DNA from: Haliotis asinina
Taxonomy: Eukaryota; Mollusca; Gastropoda; Lepetellida; Haliotidae
NCBI RefSeq assembly: GCF_037392515.1
Contig: NC_090285.1
Coordinates: 6,637,501 to 6,701,500, forward strand
DNA length: 64,000 bases
Direction of reading: 5' to 3'
Shown: positions 42,001-53,800 of the stretch, piece by piece
Position numbering within the stretch: position 1 is the first letter of the stretch
Layout: each line of letters opens with the position of its first letter
Notes under the pieces: generated by a model
Database searches by the model: none
Seen by the model: only the letters and a program-made list of their open reading frames with translations
Told to the model about the DNA's origin: nothing
Program-made: the position numbers and the translations under genes

Positions 42001-44863
42001 CCACTATATTCACTGAAGTGGAAAAAGAGCCTGGCTTCTCTATCACAGCACTGAATAAATCCATAGGAATGCTGAAACAAAAAAAAGAGTCATCAGAAGA
42101 TGACATATTCCAACAGCCCCCACATATTTGAAAGGGCAAATCATCTGACAGTTACTTAATGTCATTTTAGAAACAAAGCCCATCTGTCCATTTTGAGACT
42201 AAGTCTGAACTGTTTAGATGGAAACCAGGAAAAATAAATATGCAAAAACTTTGTAAATAGCAAAAGGCATGACTTTGTAGTCTGCCTCAAATATCTGCCA
42301 AGTTTTGCAGAAAAATATTGAACAGTTTTTGAGTCCTGCTCCGGAAACAAAGCCCATCCCTCCTTCTGAGAGGAAACCAAGAAAATAATAAATCACAAAA
42401 ACCTGTACATAGCAAAAGGCACCACGTCAGCTTTTGACTGATATATCTACCCAGTTTTACATAAAAATATTGAACGGTTTTTTAGTTCTGCTCCGGAAAT
42501 GAGACTAACACCAAAATGTTCCATGGAAACACAATAAAAATATAAATGCCAGAAAACTGTAAACAGCACAACCATAGGCTGAGATTACCATATCTATCAA
42601 GTTCGGTCTAAAAATATTGAACAGTTTCTGAGTTATGCTCCGGAAACAAAATGATTACGGACGGATGGACGAATGGACAGATTACATTACATGCCGGGGG
42701 GATAACAATGCATATGTTCACTACAGGTAATATTACACACACTTCAAGGTTTACATCTCTTCAGCATTAGCGCCAAAATCATCAGTTACAAACAGGTATG
42801 GTTATATTATTATGTGACATTGCTTGCTACTTAATATATTTAGAATCTGCAGGATCAACAACTGACACATCCTCGTAATCTCTAGAGTATATGTTATCAT
42901 AAATCTACAGTATACATCAGATGCATCTATGGCTTGGCCCCATTAATTTTATTACCTCCATTTGCAATCTCAAAGAAAACAGCTAAACTGTCGTTACAAC
43001 TGAGCTTGCCAGTGTCAACAAAGACAGTGGTCACAGCTGCGAAGTTTCGTTCACAGAGGGACTCAGATTTGGGGGGAAATCAAACAGAAAAACTGACATT
43101 TCAGAAACTTTAAACAAGAGTCATCAGAAGATGACATATCCCCCCAGCCCTCACATGTTTGAAAAGACAAATCATCTGACAGTTACGTTGATGTTTTCTT
43201 AGATTAAGTTTGAATTGTTTCCATGGAAGTCATGAAAAATATAAATGCCATATATCTGTAAACAGCAGAAGGCACCACTTCAAGATCTGTCTCATACATC
43301 TGCCAAGATCTGTTGAAAGATGTGAAATGGTTTTTGAGTTGTGCTCTGGAAACGAAGCCTATCCCTCCATTTTGAGACTAAGTCAGAATTGTTTCAATGG
43401 AATCCAGGAAAAATAAAACTGCCAAAACATTGTAAATAGCAAAAGGCACCACTTTGTGGTCTGCCTCAAATATCTGCCACGTTTTGCTGACAGATATTGA
43501 ATCGTTTTTGAGTTGTGCTCTGGAAACAAGGTCCATCCCTCCATTTTGAGACTAAGTCAGAATCGTTTCCATGGAAACAGAGAAAACGATACATCACAAA
43601 AATCTGTAAATAGCAAAAGGCACCACATATATCTACCAAGTTTTCCTGACAGATATTAGGAACTTTTTGAGATGTGCTCCGGAAACGAAACACACCTCTC
43701 TTTTTTGAGACAAAGTAGGAAACATTTCCATGGAAACGGAGAAAATAATAAATCACAAAAACCTGTACATAGCAAAAGGTACCACTTTGGGATCTGCCAT
43801 ACATATCTACCAACTTTTGCAGAAAAATATGGAACGGTTTTTGAGTTCTGCTCTGGAAACGAAGCCCATCCCTCCATTTTGTGACTAAGTCCAAAACGTT
43901 TCCAAGGAAACCGAGAAAACAATATATCACAAAAACCTGTAAAGAGCAAAAGGTACCACTTTGGGATCTGCCACACATATCTACCAACTTTTGCTGACAG
44001 ATATTACAAAGTTTTTGAGATGCGCTCCGGAAGCGAAACACACCTCTCATTTTGTGACCAAGTCCAAAACGTTTCCAAGGAAACCAAGAAAATGATAAAT
44101 CACAAAAACCTGTAAATACAAAAAGGCACCACTTCGGGTGCTGATTGATATATCTACCAAGTTTGGTCTACATATACTGAACAGTTTATGAGTTATGCTC
44201 CAGAAACAAAATGATTGCGGATGGACAGATAGACAAGGCGTCGACTATATCCCCCCGCATTACATGCCAGGGGGATAACAATATATGTAAAATTCCTTCC
44301 ACCTTTTTCACACTACCTCTGCTTCATTTGTGTTTCCAAATTAACAAGCAAAAGTGAGTTGTGATTAAGCTCAACTCCCCAGCGTAGACAACTGACTGGT
44401 TAAAAAGACAACCAAGGGAGGTTAGCTGTAGATGCATCCAGGGTATAGTGTAGATTTATTTTGTAACGAATACCCTGGACATTGTCGATAATGCCATGGA
44501 CAATGTTGAGTAATATTTACTCTAGTCAGTACAGAAAAGAAATACAATCACTATCACAGTATCAAACACTCCAGCTATATAATCGCAATTTTTCAAGGCA
44601 CAGAAATGTACACAAATCAAAAGGTATCATTTAATATATCATCGTATATACATGACAAGTCCATACTAATAACAATTCTTTTCATTGTGCTTCAATCTGT
44701 TACTACATTTGTGATTGTGTTAGCAGATGATTTTCTATCTTGTCTTCAAATGGTCTCTTACCTGAAGTTTGTCAATTATCCCTGTTTCCCTAAGACCATT
44801 GTTGCCTGATGTTGGAATATTATTGTACGATGAAACTATGTTGGGACCCTGATGGAAAGACAT
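33096..44863 (-). CDS. CSDE1: Cold shock domain-containing protein E1 (UNR)
   Basis: Cytoplasmic RNA-binding protein controlling mRNA translation and decay. Coding exons in transcript order: 44762-44863, 41975-42071, 41669-41829, 41175-41332, 40618-40831, 39738-39907, 39017-39188, 38370-38513, 37101-37236, 36681-36802, 35500-35672, 34990-35116, 34347-34643, 33752-33915, 33096-33246. All phases agree and sum to 795 residues (human about 798). Five canonical cold shock domains are visible by their RNP motifs: 'SYGFIQC...LFFHF' (~37), 'TFGFIER...IFFHY' (~192), 'GYGFIQC...MFFHF' (~366), 'NYGFIEN...VFFHY' (~527) and 'QFGFIQY...LFFHM' (~691). Four diverged domains lie between them, as known for UNR. 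The C-terminus 'RLISRLKSM' through '[12 protein letters not shown]' is the SUZ-C-like tail. The start ATG follows 'cccgccatc'; the exon begins at 44896 after 'ctattag', so 33 bases are 5' UTR and further 5' UTR exon(s) lie to the right. Confidence 0.97.
33454..33501. repeat. Small inverted repeat
   Basis: Arms 'tttcagggctattcc' (33454-33468) and 'ggaatactgccctgaaa' (33485-33501) pair with one two-base bulge around a 16-base loop. It is in the last CSDE1 intron. It could be a small hairpin element or part of a larger repeat. Confidence 0.6.
34653..34801 (-). repeat. SINE copy, short-head family, decayed
   Basis: Starts with 'gagtgagggactgactgag', has 'ctccagcaataatatgactg', then 'tgaaccccgatcttcagtgt' and 'ctctaaacagagggctatct', matching in order the tail, B box and A box seen at 40029. 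It lies 10 bases from the CSDE1 exon starting 34643, so it abuts the pyrimidine tract of that acceptor. Confidence 0.65.
37640..38222. mobile_element. 174-bp-unit repeat element, copy 1
   Basis: Begins 'agtcatcagatgatgataaa' and 'ccacatatttgaaagaacaa', then carries two to three decayed units ('ctgagactaagtctgaattg', 'gatattgaacgatttgtgat') and ends at 'accaggggggataag' (to 38220). It matches the two copies at 42087 and 43112 in order of parts. CSDE1 intron, same orientation as the other two. Confidence 0.7.
40029..40191 (-). repeat. tRNA-derived SINE, short-head family
   Basis: Nearly full copy. Plus-strand reading: 'gagtgggtgagtgagtttag', 'gcttttagcaatattccagc', 'caccaaaagtgggcttcaca', 'tacccatgtgaggaaacaaa' and 'cctgggtctttggcatgaca', ending 'aggctgccccac'. 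It shows clearly that the tRNA-like head is joined to the same 'tttagcaatattccagctat' tail found in the long-head family. Confidence 0.85.
42087..42722. mobile_element. 174-bp-unit repeat element, copy 2
   Basis: Starts 'agtcatcagaagatgacata' just after the exon beginning 42071 and ends 'catgccggggggataacaat' (to 42714). Three internal units end in 'tctgctccggaaa'-like words at 42341, 42493 and 42640 (periods 152 and 147). The ends share an inverted motif: 'tatnccnacagcccc' at the left and 'ggggggata' at the right. The last unit runs into 'gattacggacggatggacga', which is outside the repeated unit. Confidence 0.8.
43112..44285. mobile_element. 174-bp-unit repeat element, copy 3
   Basis: Starts 'agagtcatcagaagatgaca' followed by 'tatccccccagccctcacat' and ends 'catgccagggggataacaat'. 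The words 'tctggaaac/ctccggaaac' fall at 43346, 43520, 43679, 43853, 44027 and 44200, so there are about six units with a dominant period of 174 bases (58 codons). The divisible-by-three period leaves a 194-codon minus-strand frame that is not a gene. The left 'tatccccccagc' and right 'gccagggggata' are inverted copies of each other. The form (short inverted ends around a variable number of tandem units) recalls molluscan pearl/Helentron-type non-autonomous elements; this is an inference. Confidence 0.8.
44438..44506. repeat. Two adjacent perfect inverted repeats
   Basis: CCAGGGTAT (44438-44446) pairs with ATACCCTGG (44470-44478), and directly after it ACATTGTC (44479-44486) pairs with GACAATGT (44499-44506). 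Both dyads are perfect and abut. They lie in the long CSDE1 intron after the start-codon exon, about 260 bases downstream of its donor in transcript terms. Confidence 0.75.
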
Positions 44864-44896
44864 GATGGCGGGATCTTGGGCTGGCGGCTGGAATTT
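44864..44896 (-). other. CSDE1: CSDE1 5' UTR part of the start-codon exon
   Basis: Thirty-three bases between the acceptor 'ctattag' and the start ATG, with no stop in frame, so an upstream start in a preceding exon cannot be fully excluded. The ATG chosen gives an N-terminus 'MSFHQGPN', which resembles the vertebrate 'MSFDPN' start. Confidence 0.6.
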
Positions 44897-45094
44897 CTAA
44901 TAGTCATGAGAAACAGAAAACAGTGGTAGCAAACTGACATGCAAAACAAAAGAAGAAACATCAGCACAAATAAGAACCCTAATGACTGAATACTCCTGGA
45001 GAGTAGTAGGGTTAACACCACTTTCAACAGTATTTCAGTTGCATCATGGTGTGTCAGCTTGATGTGCGAGTTCTCCATGTGGACAAGGACAGTT

Positions 45095-45237
45095 TAAACA
45101 TTCATTCAAGCAATATCATAGATGTGACCTGAAAAAGGCTTAATGCATATATACCCATGGCAGGAATCAAAACCAGGCCATCAGTATAAACAGATTCACC
45201 ACCTGACTAATGCAACTGCCAAACTGCTGCATAAGAA
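45095..45237 (-). repeat. SINE copy, short-head family, decayed
   Basis: 'attcaagcaatatcatagat', 'tatatacccatggcaggaat' and 'caaaaccaggccatcagtat' correspond in order to the tail, the body and the B box of the copy at 30525. It lies in the CSDE1 5' region. Confidence 0.55.
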
Positions 45238-48040
45238 TAAGTGTAACTATTTTCTGAACATGCTTAAATGTAACATATACTTTATTCTCTTCATACTAAC
45301 ATGGATTTGAATCATGCATTCAGTTACCTTGAACAGTAACACCCTTGATTTGCATCAAACAAAAGATCACTAACATTCATCAGTAATGATGGTGACATAT
45401 ATGGGTATGGCGCTGACAAACCATGGATTATTATCAGGGGCAAATGGGCTAAAGAGCACTGCCAAAAGTAACACACCTGTAACAGGGGCTTGTAACACTA
45501 AAAACAGCCATCAAGGTATGTACTTTCACTAACTGGGTCTTAGCACGATATAAAAGAAAAGGGATGTAAAGAGGTCACCACACCAAGTTCATTTCAGGAT
45601 TGATTCAACAATGATCACTGTATCAAATACTATCTATTCCATTAAAAGTATCCACAGATTTCAAGCCAATAGACTTGTCTACAAAATGAGACATAAAGCA
45701 CAAAAATTGAAGCCATACTTTGGAAGCTAGGGTCTTCAGAAGCTCGATAAATCATGATTTCTTGATTGAGCCAAAATCCCTCCTTAGAATTTGTAGTCTT
45801 AACTCACCTATTTTCTTGTTTATTTCAGGTACAAATTGGTGCAATTAGGACTCTGAGCTTCCTAAGATTGAAAAAATTAGCAATTTCCACAACCAATTAG
45901 GGATTCCTAAAAACTGTTGCACTCAATGAAAGCATCTTTTTCAATGCCCATACATGTAGATATACATTTACAACTTGCAAATGTTAAGTGAATAATATAA
46001 ACACTGAATGGAATATTTATCAACCAGCCCCCTCAACTTCCAAATTACTTTCTATGTGTAAACAATCTGAAAAATTGCGTACAACCTTGCCTTTATTTAA
46101 TTATCATTAATTACAGTCAGATGATCCTAGCCCTCCAGAAAGTAAGACTACCTTATTACATTTGCAAAATTTAAAAAAAATCAAAATGAACTCAGCTTTT
46201 TCGGAATGGTGGAATCGACGTGCATTTTTCAGGATAATTCAGGACAGTTCCCTTTTTCACAGTAAGTACAAATAACATCCGCCAAAACTTATTGAATTGA
46301 TGGCACCTGTTAGTGCATTAATCGCCATTCTTTCGAGGACGCTTACACCTATCTGTGATGATGAATTAATGCACATTTTCTCAATGCAACCAGGATTGTG
46401 TGCAACCGTTCACCATTGATGACCTTGGTCTTGACCTGACCCATACTAAAAAAAGCCAGGAAACTCATAGGCTATAAATACAACATGACGATTCTTTTCA
46501 ATGAGAGGCAAGGCCGAGGCTGTTAATGGCTATACAGTGATGACTGTTGAATCTGCCCTGAAACAAACTTGGTGTGTTAACCTCATTACATCACTTTCCT
46601 TTAAAACAGTGCCAAGACCTCGTACATTTCTTGACCAAGCTGATGGCAGTTTTCACTGTTGAAAGCCCCTGTGAAAGCTGTATCATCTTTCACACTTCAG
46701 AGTTGATGCATAAGATTGATGCAATTAACATTTTAGATATGGGTATGTTGAACCATTTGTACCTTCCACTGAGGACTATTCATCTTTCTGACAGACATTG
46801 GACGAAGAAGTTTGTTCGAAGATTCTTGTGTTAATGCTCTGTATCACTTGTTGTCCTGCTGTTGTCCCTCTATAGTACCTCAGATGTGCAGTGTGTGCTA
46901 GTTTTTGACGGATTGGGCACCTGGTTCGTTAGCTTAGGTATCAAAAGGTTTTCTGTAGTTTTCGTTATCTTGGTTAAACTCAACGTTTTGTCTTCCCCTT
47001 TTTCCAAAAGGAGTGCTGGAAAAAGAATATGAGTAATTTATTTATTTAACATATGCACATTTACAAAGGTTGAGTATGTATTTACACCAACATGAAAAGA
47101 GTGTAAAAATGCTTTTTGTTTAGAAGCAATACTCAGTTCACAACAAAAACATCAAAATCTACATCTTGGGCCATGAAACTAATCCACATCATCAGGATAA
47201 AAAGACATGAAACCATCAAGGTCTTTCTGTTATCACCTGTTCTCTGAAAATCAATACCTACAACTACATGGGTCATTAAAATGGCCAAATCATCTCAAAA
47301 ACCAAAATTACAAACGGACATGCATGACTCACCCTAAATATACATTCAACAAACTAGAACAGGTATAAAAATCAATCAATGAACTTATTTGAGTGTTGGA
47401 CTGTTATTATGGGGAATAACTCCCTCTCAGTGTGTAACTCTTTCCCCCAGGCCCATGTCATCATTGTAATTCAAGGGACTTTGGCCACAGAACAAGGAAA
47501 AACTCGAGGAACCATAATTCAAAAACCATTCATTGGATATGAGCATGATCAAGAGTGTGCAAAAAAATGTTCTCCCTAGATGCCTCAAACCTTCAAAGTT
47601 CAGGAGATCATAACACTGCCTGGTAATGATTTTGATTTAGGAAGAAGGGTTGTTGCTCACAGATGGTGGGGGCCTCCTCATGTTTTGTACACGAATAATA
47701 TGGAAATTAACATTGTGAATAAAACACAGTAGCGACTTTTGTTTCAGTGGTGTTAATTACGCTTATCCACACTGTACGCCTCCATTTCAAACCATGCAAA
47801 GTGGAGAAAGAAAATTTGCTGAGTTTGGCATTTGTCCAAATATCTTGCGCAAAAGAATGGCCTTCACAGCTGGAATTTGAACAACACAGTTCGCTAAACA
47901 AAAGGAAGAAAAGACGTCCCAAGAGCATATCAGTTACAAAAGATGCTCTTTTGTCTATTTTCATCAATCAAAAGCTCTGAAAACAATCAAATATAAAACA
48001 TTCTGGATTTTTTTGCGCACCCCAATTCAGCACATCACTG
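45238..48040. other. Probable CSDE1 first intron
   Basis: No coding exon recognised. If CSDE1 transcription starts near 48050, this is its first intron. Several open frames (46574-46834, 47379-47579, 47707-47980) lack recognisable content; the last is open on both strands. An untranslated CSDE1 exon may be hidden here but cannot be located by eye. Confidence 0.45.
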
Positions 48041-48260
48041 CATCATTGCCGCCATCTTAGGATACCAGTACCCTCTGACCTCAGAAAGCTTACAGAAACA
48101 AATTACACAATAAAGAAAGTGTAATTTTCTTTTTTAATACTATTAACTATTGCGGATTCATGGATTAGCATAGCTATGAAATCCACGTTATATACTGATA
48201 AGCGCTAGAGATTGGAGAGTACATCACGATATTTGTGACGTCATCATCAACAACATTGGA
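48040..48260. promoter_or_regulatory. Probable bidirectional promoter, CSDE1 and CHMP2A
   Basis: The minus strand carries AAGATGGCGGC (48048-48058), the classic YY1 site often placed at or just after a transcription start, pointing toward CSDE1. The plus strand carries the palindromic CRE core TGACGTCA (48236-48243), upstream of CHMP2A. Both genes diverge from this interval. The start sites themselves are inferred. Confidence 0.5.
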
Positions 48261-48566
48261 AAGACGGAAGAGACATTTCACAAGAGGGGATTGTGTACTC
48301 TCAGATCATACTTTTAAGTATTGTGAGTCAGAAGCGTCGAAAACGATTTATTATTAGTATATCGTCTTAGTTGTTTATTCACTCTGTCGTGATTATAGAT
48401 GTCACATTTGTTGACCGAACGCAGTGTAAATCTCGGCAAGCAAATATAATCTTTAGCCTGTAGTCAGAGTCATGGGATTTCTAACGCACTTCTTCATCTG
48501 ACGGTTACTCATAGACTGATTGAAAAATATCCGTCCTTAGAGTCACTTCAGGTGGAGCAGTGCGAG
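48261..48566 (+). other. CHMP2A: Candidate CHMP2A untranslated first exon
   Basis: A good donor 'gcgaggtaggtg' places an exon end at 48566. The stretch between the CRE-like site and this donor is a reasonable 5' UTR exon for CHMP2A, whose coding begins only after an acceptor at about 50847. The 5' limit is unknown. Confidence 0.35.
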
Positions 48567-49971
48567 GTAGGTGTTGGTGGTGGAATTGTAGTCTTACTGA
48601 ATATGTAAAACGTGTATGTAAAATGTTCATAGCTAACAACTATATTTTGTTTTACAGTGTTTACTTACTAATGTCGTTGACATTATAAAAATGTGTGAAA
48701 ACACAAAAACAAAACAAAAAGACAAATGAAAAAGTTGATTAAGCGTGAAAGTGCAAAGTATAAGACAAGGGATGGAATAATTTAATAAAGTATAAGAAAG
48801 TTTGACTTTTGATTCATCTGGGGAATGTTGTTTTAAGGGAGAGGATTTATGTACGTCATGCTATAATTGCTGAGTGTGATGTCAAACGTTTAGCTTTTTG
48901 TTCAGTTCTCAAATCAGAACAATGACCATTACTGCATAGGTGGCAACTCAAGGACTGTGCAGAGTGAAATGGCATTGGTCATGTTTTTTTAGTTAAGGGC
49001 ACCTGCAAAAGTAACCTCGTGACTTCATCGTTCGAATCAGTTTCAAAATACTAACTGCTTGAATGATTATAAAATAAAAGAGTCCATTGTTTACCAAAGC
49101 TGAGATTGAGATATAAATATGGTGCCAATCACCCTACTACCAACCAACCAAGTATCTCATCATCAGATCTTACACATTTGGCTCATGTACATGTTTTCAG
49201 TTTCATTTGGGATGAGTATGCACATTTTGATAAACATGTATCATGATATGTTTTACTTTCATTGAGTCAAGATCGTAAAAGATGAAAAATATTTCTGTTG
49301 ACTTTTTCATCCTCCAGGTGCTATTATTTAAGCCCCACAGAAAACTAGAAATATATATTATATAGTCACTTTGACATCTAAAGCTACGTTTTCATACATT
49401 TCACTGTTACAGTTGGAATATGATTATTGAAAACAAGGTATAAAGTGAACGAAAAGACTTCCGTCATGCCTGTCCATTCTTGTATCAGAAAAAGCTGATT
49501 TATTTCCAAACAGGAGAAAATATCACTTGATTTCACAAGTTTGAACTTATTCATAAATCAACAACCATTATGTGGTTACTGGAGTGTCAAGAGTTGCTAT
49601 GGAATAAGCCAGATAGTCACTGGGTATCTTTGACAAATAATGGCTCTGGATGGTTGATAATATGTTGGCCGTCCTGTAGGGTTGTTTGTAAACAAGTATG
49701 GTTGTGTATTTTGGCAAATACATTGTATTGCTATATATTGTGATTCATCTACCCGTATTGCGGTGAGTATCATTATCAAGATATATTATGGACTTAGGTA
49801 TTATACAGTGCCACTAATTATACATGTGGATCCTATTTTTCAAATTTTAAGACCCTAAACATACATGTTATAGTTCTGATAAGAGCAATCCCAAATTAGG
49901 TTGGGTAGCATTCTGTTTTCTACAATTTATTGCATAACAGTATGCCTTTTTTAATAATACCCATGAAAATC

Positions 49972-50222
49972 CAGGGTAGAATATGTCTTCAGCAACCCAT
50001 GCTTGCCACAAAAGGTGGCAGTGCCTGTCGTAAGATTGGTGGGTGGTTGGGCTCGCGGATTGGTTGACACATGTCATCGGTTCCCAATTGCGGAGGTCGA
50101 TGCTCATGCTGTTGATCACTGGATTGTCTGATCCAGACTTGTATGTTTACAGACCACTGCCATCTACCTGGAATATTGCTGAGTGCAGCGTAAAAATAAA
50201 CTCACTCAATCACTCACTCACT
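49972..50222 (+). repeat. SINE, long-head family, nearly full length
   Basis: Runs from 'agggtagaatatgtcttcag' through 'agattggtgggtggttgggc', 'gttgacacatgtcatcggtt', 'catgctgttgatcactggat' and 'tggaatattgctgagtgcag' to a tail of 'actcaatcactcactcacta'. It lies in the probable first intron of CHMP2A. Confidence 0.88.
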
Positions 50223-50869
50223 ATCATTGAATAGTGAAGGAAAACATTTGTTGTGAATGAAAGTTATTTTAGTTTAAGCCATAAAGATAATCACTAAAAC
50301 CTGATACATGTTCTTTACCTAATATACCAGTTCTCAGATAAAATATTACAATAAATATCATTTGAAAAGCATATTGCGATGTATGGGTATATCAGTGATA
50401 CCATGTAGTCCCATAAACAACAGTCAGTAATCCCTCAGCCTACAAATCTCTGCTTGCCTTTTTACACGGGAGAAGATAATTAGGCTTATATAATATTCTT
50501 CCAGCTACCAGAAGTTTAAAAGTTTATCGTTCATTTTGGAAATCTTGCACATATGTAACTGTTATCACTAAGTAATCTAATGTATAATGATGAATGTGAT
50601 ATTCAGAATTATGTCATATTTGACTAGTGTAATGTACTGATGTATTGTCATGTTAACTTAATCTATGTAAAATACTATAGGTTTTGTGCAAAATTATATT
50701 ATACATCATCTGTTACTGTAGCATTAACATGGTTTCTTTTCATTTCAGACAAACAGGTACATTTCACCTTTTTGTAATAATATTTGGCTAAGGATTGGCT
50801 TCTCGTCAGGATAGCAAGCTAAAGAGTGTTTCAACCTTTGTCTTCAGGTTATTCTATAAACTATCCATC

Positions 50870-53800
50870 ATGCCTCTTGAATGGTTATTTGGGCGTAAAA
50901 AGACGCCAGAGGAGATGCTGCGTCAGAATCAGAGAGCTCTCAACAAAGCCATGAGAGATCTGGACAGAGAGAGATCAAAGATGGAACAACAGGAGAAGAA
51001 GGTCATTGCAGACATTAAAAAGATGGCTAAACAGGGTCAAATGGTAAGTGGCTGCATTTATCCTTTTGCAGACATTACAACATGGCATTACTTGAACAGA
51101 GATTAAGTTTATGTACAGCTTACGGGTAGAATTGGTTGAAATAATTATTTCCTGTTTATGACATATTTTGTCTTAAAAGACATTACAACATGGCATTACT
51201 TGAACAGAAATTAAATTTATGTACAACTTCCAGATAGAATTGGTTGAAATGAACATTTCCTGTTTATGACATATTTTGAGCATTGGATGGTGTATTTGAT
51301 ATTGGTAGCAGGATTCATTTGTCATAAACTTGTGGTCCAGGTGTGTGTTTTTCTTTCATGAAACAATATCGCCATCATCACAGGTATGTTAGTACAAAAC
51401 TGAGCAGTATAAATGACATGTTGCAAGGTATAGATGGATATTAAGAAGACATCTATAGAAATGTTAATGGCCAGTTTTAACCTAATAATGTATGTCACAG
51501 GATGCAGTCAAAGTGATGGCAAAAGACCTTGTCCGTACCCGGCGCTACGTGAAGAAGTTCATCACAATGAGGGCAAACATCCAGGCAGTGTCACTAAAAA
51601 TCCAAACACTCAAGTCTAACAATGCAATGGCACAAGCCATGAAGGGTGTGACAAAAGCCATGGCAACTATGAATAAACAGGTACTTGTCTGTTATCTTGC
51701 TATTTGTGTGTTATCATCATGATCAGCCTGTTGAAACAACGATAGCTCAATTACGTTGTAGGTAGGTAGAGACTGATGCTTTACTTCCAACTGTATTGAA
51801 ATACTTGCTAGGTCTAAACTACAGAGATATGTAGCTTTGTTAGTAGTTGCAGGTATGGTTGTAGCTTGACTTGAAACAAAACTGATATCATTAATGTTTA
51901 AATTTATAAGTCATGTTGTGGCTAAACGCTGAAAGTACAACTTTAAACTCACTCAGCTTACTCACTCAAAGCAAAATTGGGTAGATCAAAGTTATTTAAC
52001 TCAGGGAAAACTGGCATAGCATAGTGAGTCAGTCATTCAGTATTCATGAACATGTGGTTTATTAAATATTTTAGGTCTGGAAGAAATTATGTTTATTTTG
52101 AAATAATAGAGACAGGCAGTTTTACCATTTTTATTACATACTCTGTTTACCACACTCATGCCTAAATATCAGTAAATCATGTCGTAAACATAACACATGG
52201 GCACTCATATCATATCCTCTGTAAATGTGAGAGTTAATAAATGTGTTGGGTAAATGTTGTGAAGTGTTGACATCATGTTTGATTCTATCATAGACTGAGA
52301 CGAGGTTTGTGTTGTTGTGAATATGTATGATGTGGTTGTAGCTGAAGCTGCCCCAGATTCAGAAAATCATGATGGAGTTTGAGAAGCAGTCAGAGATCAT
52401 GGACATGAAGGAGGAGATGATGAGTGATGCCATTGACGATGCCCTCGGAGATGAGGAGGATGAAGAAGAGAGGTAAGTTGTGCTTCATAAACAGTGAACA
52501 GTCAGTTTTCAACAGAAACTTACAGGTTACCTGTTTAGGCCAAGTTTTATGTTGTGAGGCATACTGAGTGTCATGCAATATTGGCAATATTGATACATTT
52601 GGTTGGATGTAGATTCTGAGAGGATTGTGAAGTGTTTATGGTAGCGTTATTGTGTTATGTTTAATAAGGCGATCACTGTTTTGGATAAAAACATCAAAGA
52701 GGCCTTGCACAACTCACTGCTTTCATATTTGGTAAATTTTAAAAGATATCTCTGATGAGAAATAGTAGCTAGAATTCATTGTTTGCAGAACTTCCATTGT
52801 CTGGCGAGTTTGGGGTGCTGTTTTCTGTGCTAGTGAATAGATAGATGTCTTACTCTGAAAAAATGGATTGAACCCTACCTCTAAATGTACAAGTGTGTGT
52901 TCTGTAAAGCATGTTAAATTGCTTAATGCTTGTGATGATGACAGTGGTTTGTTCTCTAGGTTTTTAACGAAACTGATGAAATAACATTGTTTCATTGTAG
53001 TGATGCTATTGTGTCTCAAGTTTTGGATGAACTCGGCTTACAGATGGCAGATGAATTATCAGGTAAGACCAGCAACAAGTTTCCTGAATCATGTTGAAGG
53101 TTTTTGAGAATAACAATACCTGGAAAACTATGACATTAATTTATGTTGTCCAGTATGAAGGCATTTTGCCCTTAGAGATTCAGTGGATATTGATTGCAAT
53201 ACAATGTCACATTGCAGCTAAGTGAACATTTAGGTGAAATTTTGTCTTCAGCTTGATATTAGAAGTAACAGTATCAGCACGTCAGACTTTATTTTGTTGA
53301 TTCTTGTGTTCATAATCCAGTTGTGTAGGTCAGTGCTCCCTGGAATGTCATGTACAGACTCAAAATAGCTAGAATATTTCTTAATGTGATGTTCAACAAC
53401 AGACAGACATTGCTGGCTGTTATTATGTGCTAGGATCTTGTGGACTGCCATCCTAGCTGAATTGTTTATATGTGTTACAAGTTTGCAAATATTGAAAAAA
53501 ATAGATTCTTCCTTAATTTATGCAATATGCCAATCAGCAAGAAGTGCATTTTTCACTAGAATTAATAAGAATTAAATTTTCATGGACACAAGAGATCATT
53601 ATTTAGTTTATTGACCAGTATGAAGTCGAAGATGAAGATGTTTTATCATGTTCATAGTGTTACTGTTGTCATCTCAAGATTGTTCACTGATATTTTCAGA
53701 AGCTCAGTTGCTTTAGTAGAAAGGACACTTAGTAATACACACGACTAAGTTTTGGAATCACATGGTGGTATTGTGGTGTACACGATTTGCCTCATCCAGC

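Noticed and set aside
43466-44050. 194-codon minus-strand frame in CSDE1
   Set aside because: It is inside the 174-bp-unit element; each unit repeats the same 58 residues with decay, and the true CSDE1 exons lie on either side.
47707-47980. Small gene on either strand
   Set aside because: Open on both strands, no recognisable family, and it lies in the probable CSDE1 first intron; kept only as unannotated.
48236-48243. CRE palindrome as proof of cAMP control
   Set aside because: An eight-base palindrome alone is weak; it is used only as supporting context for a promoter.
50795-50869. 25-residue N-terminal extension of CHMP2A
   Set aside because: The frame is open upstream, but a good acceptor at about 50847 cuts it and the extension has no counterpart in known CHMP2A; the ATG at 50870 gives the family length.
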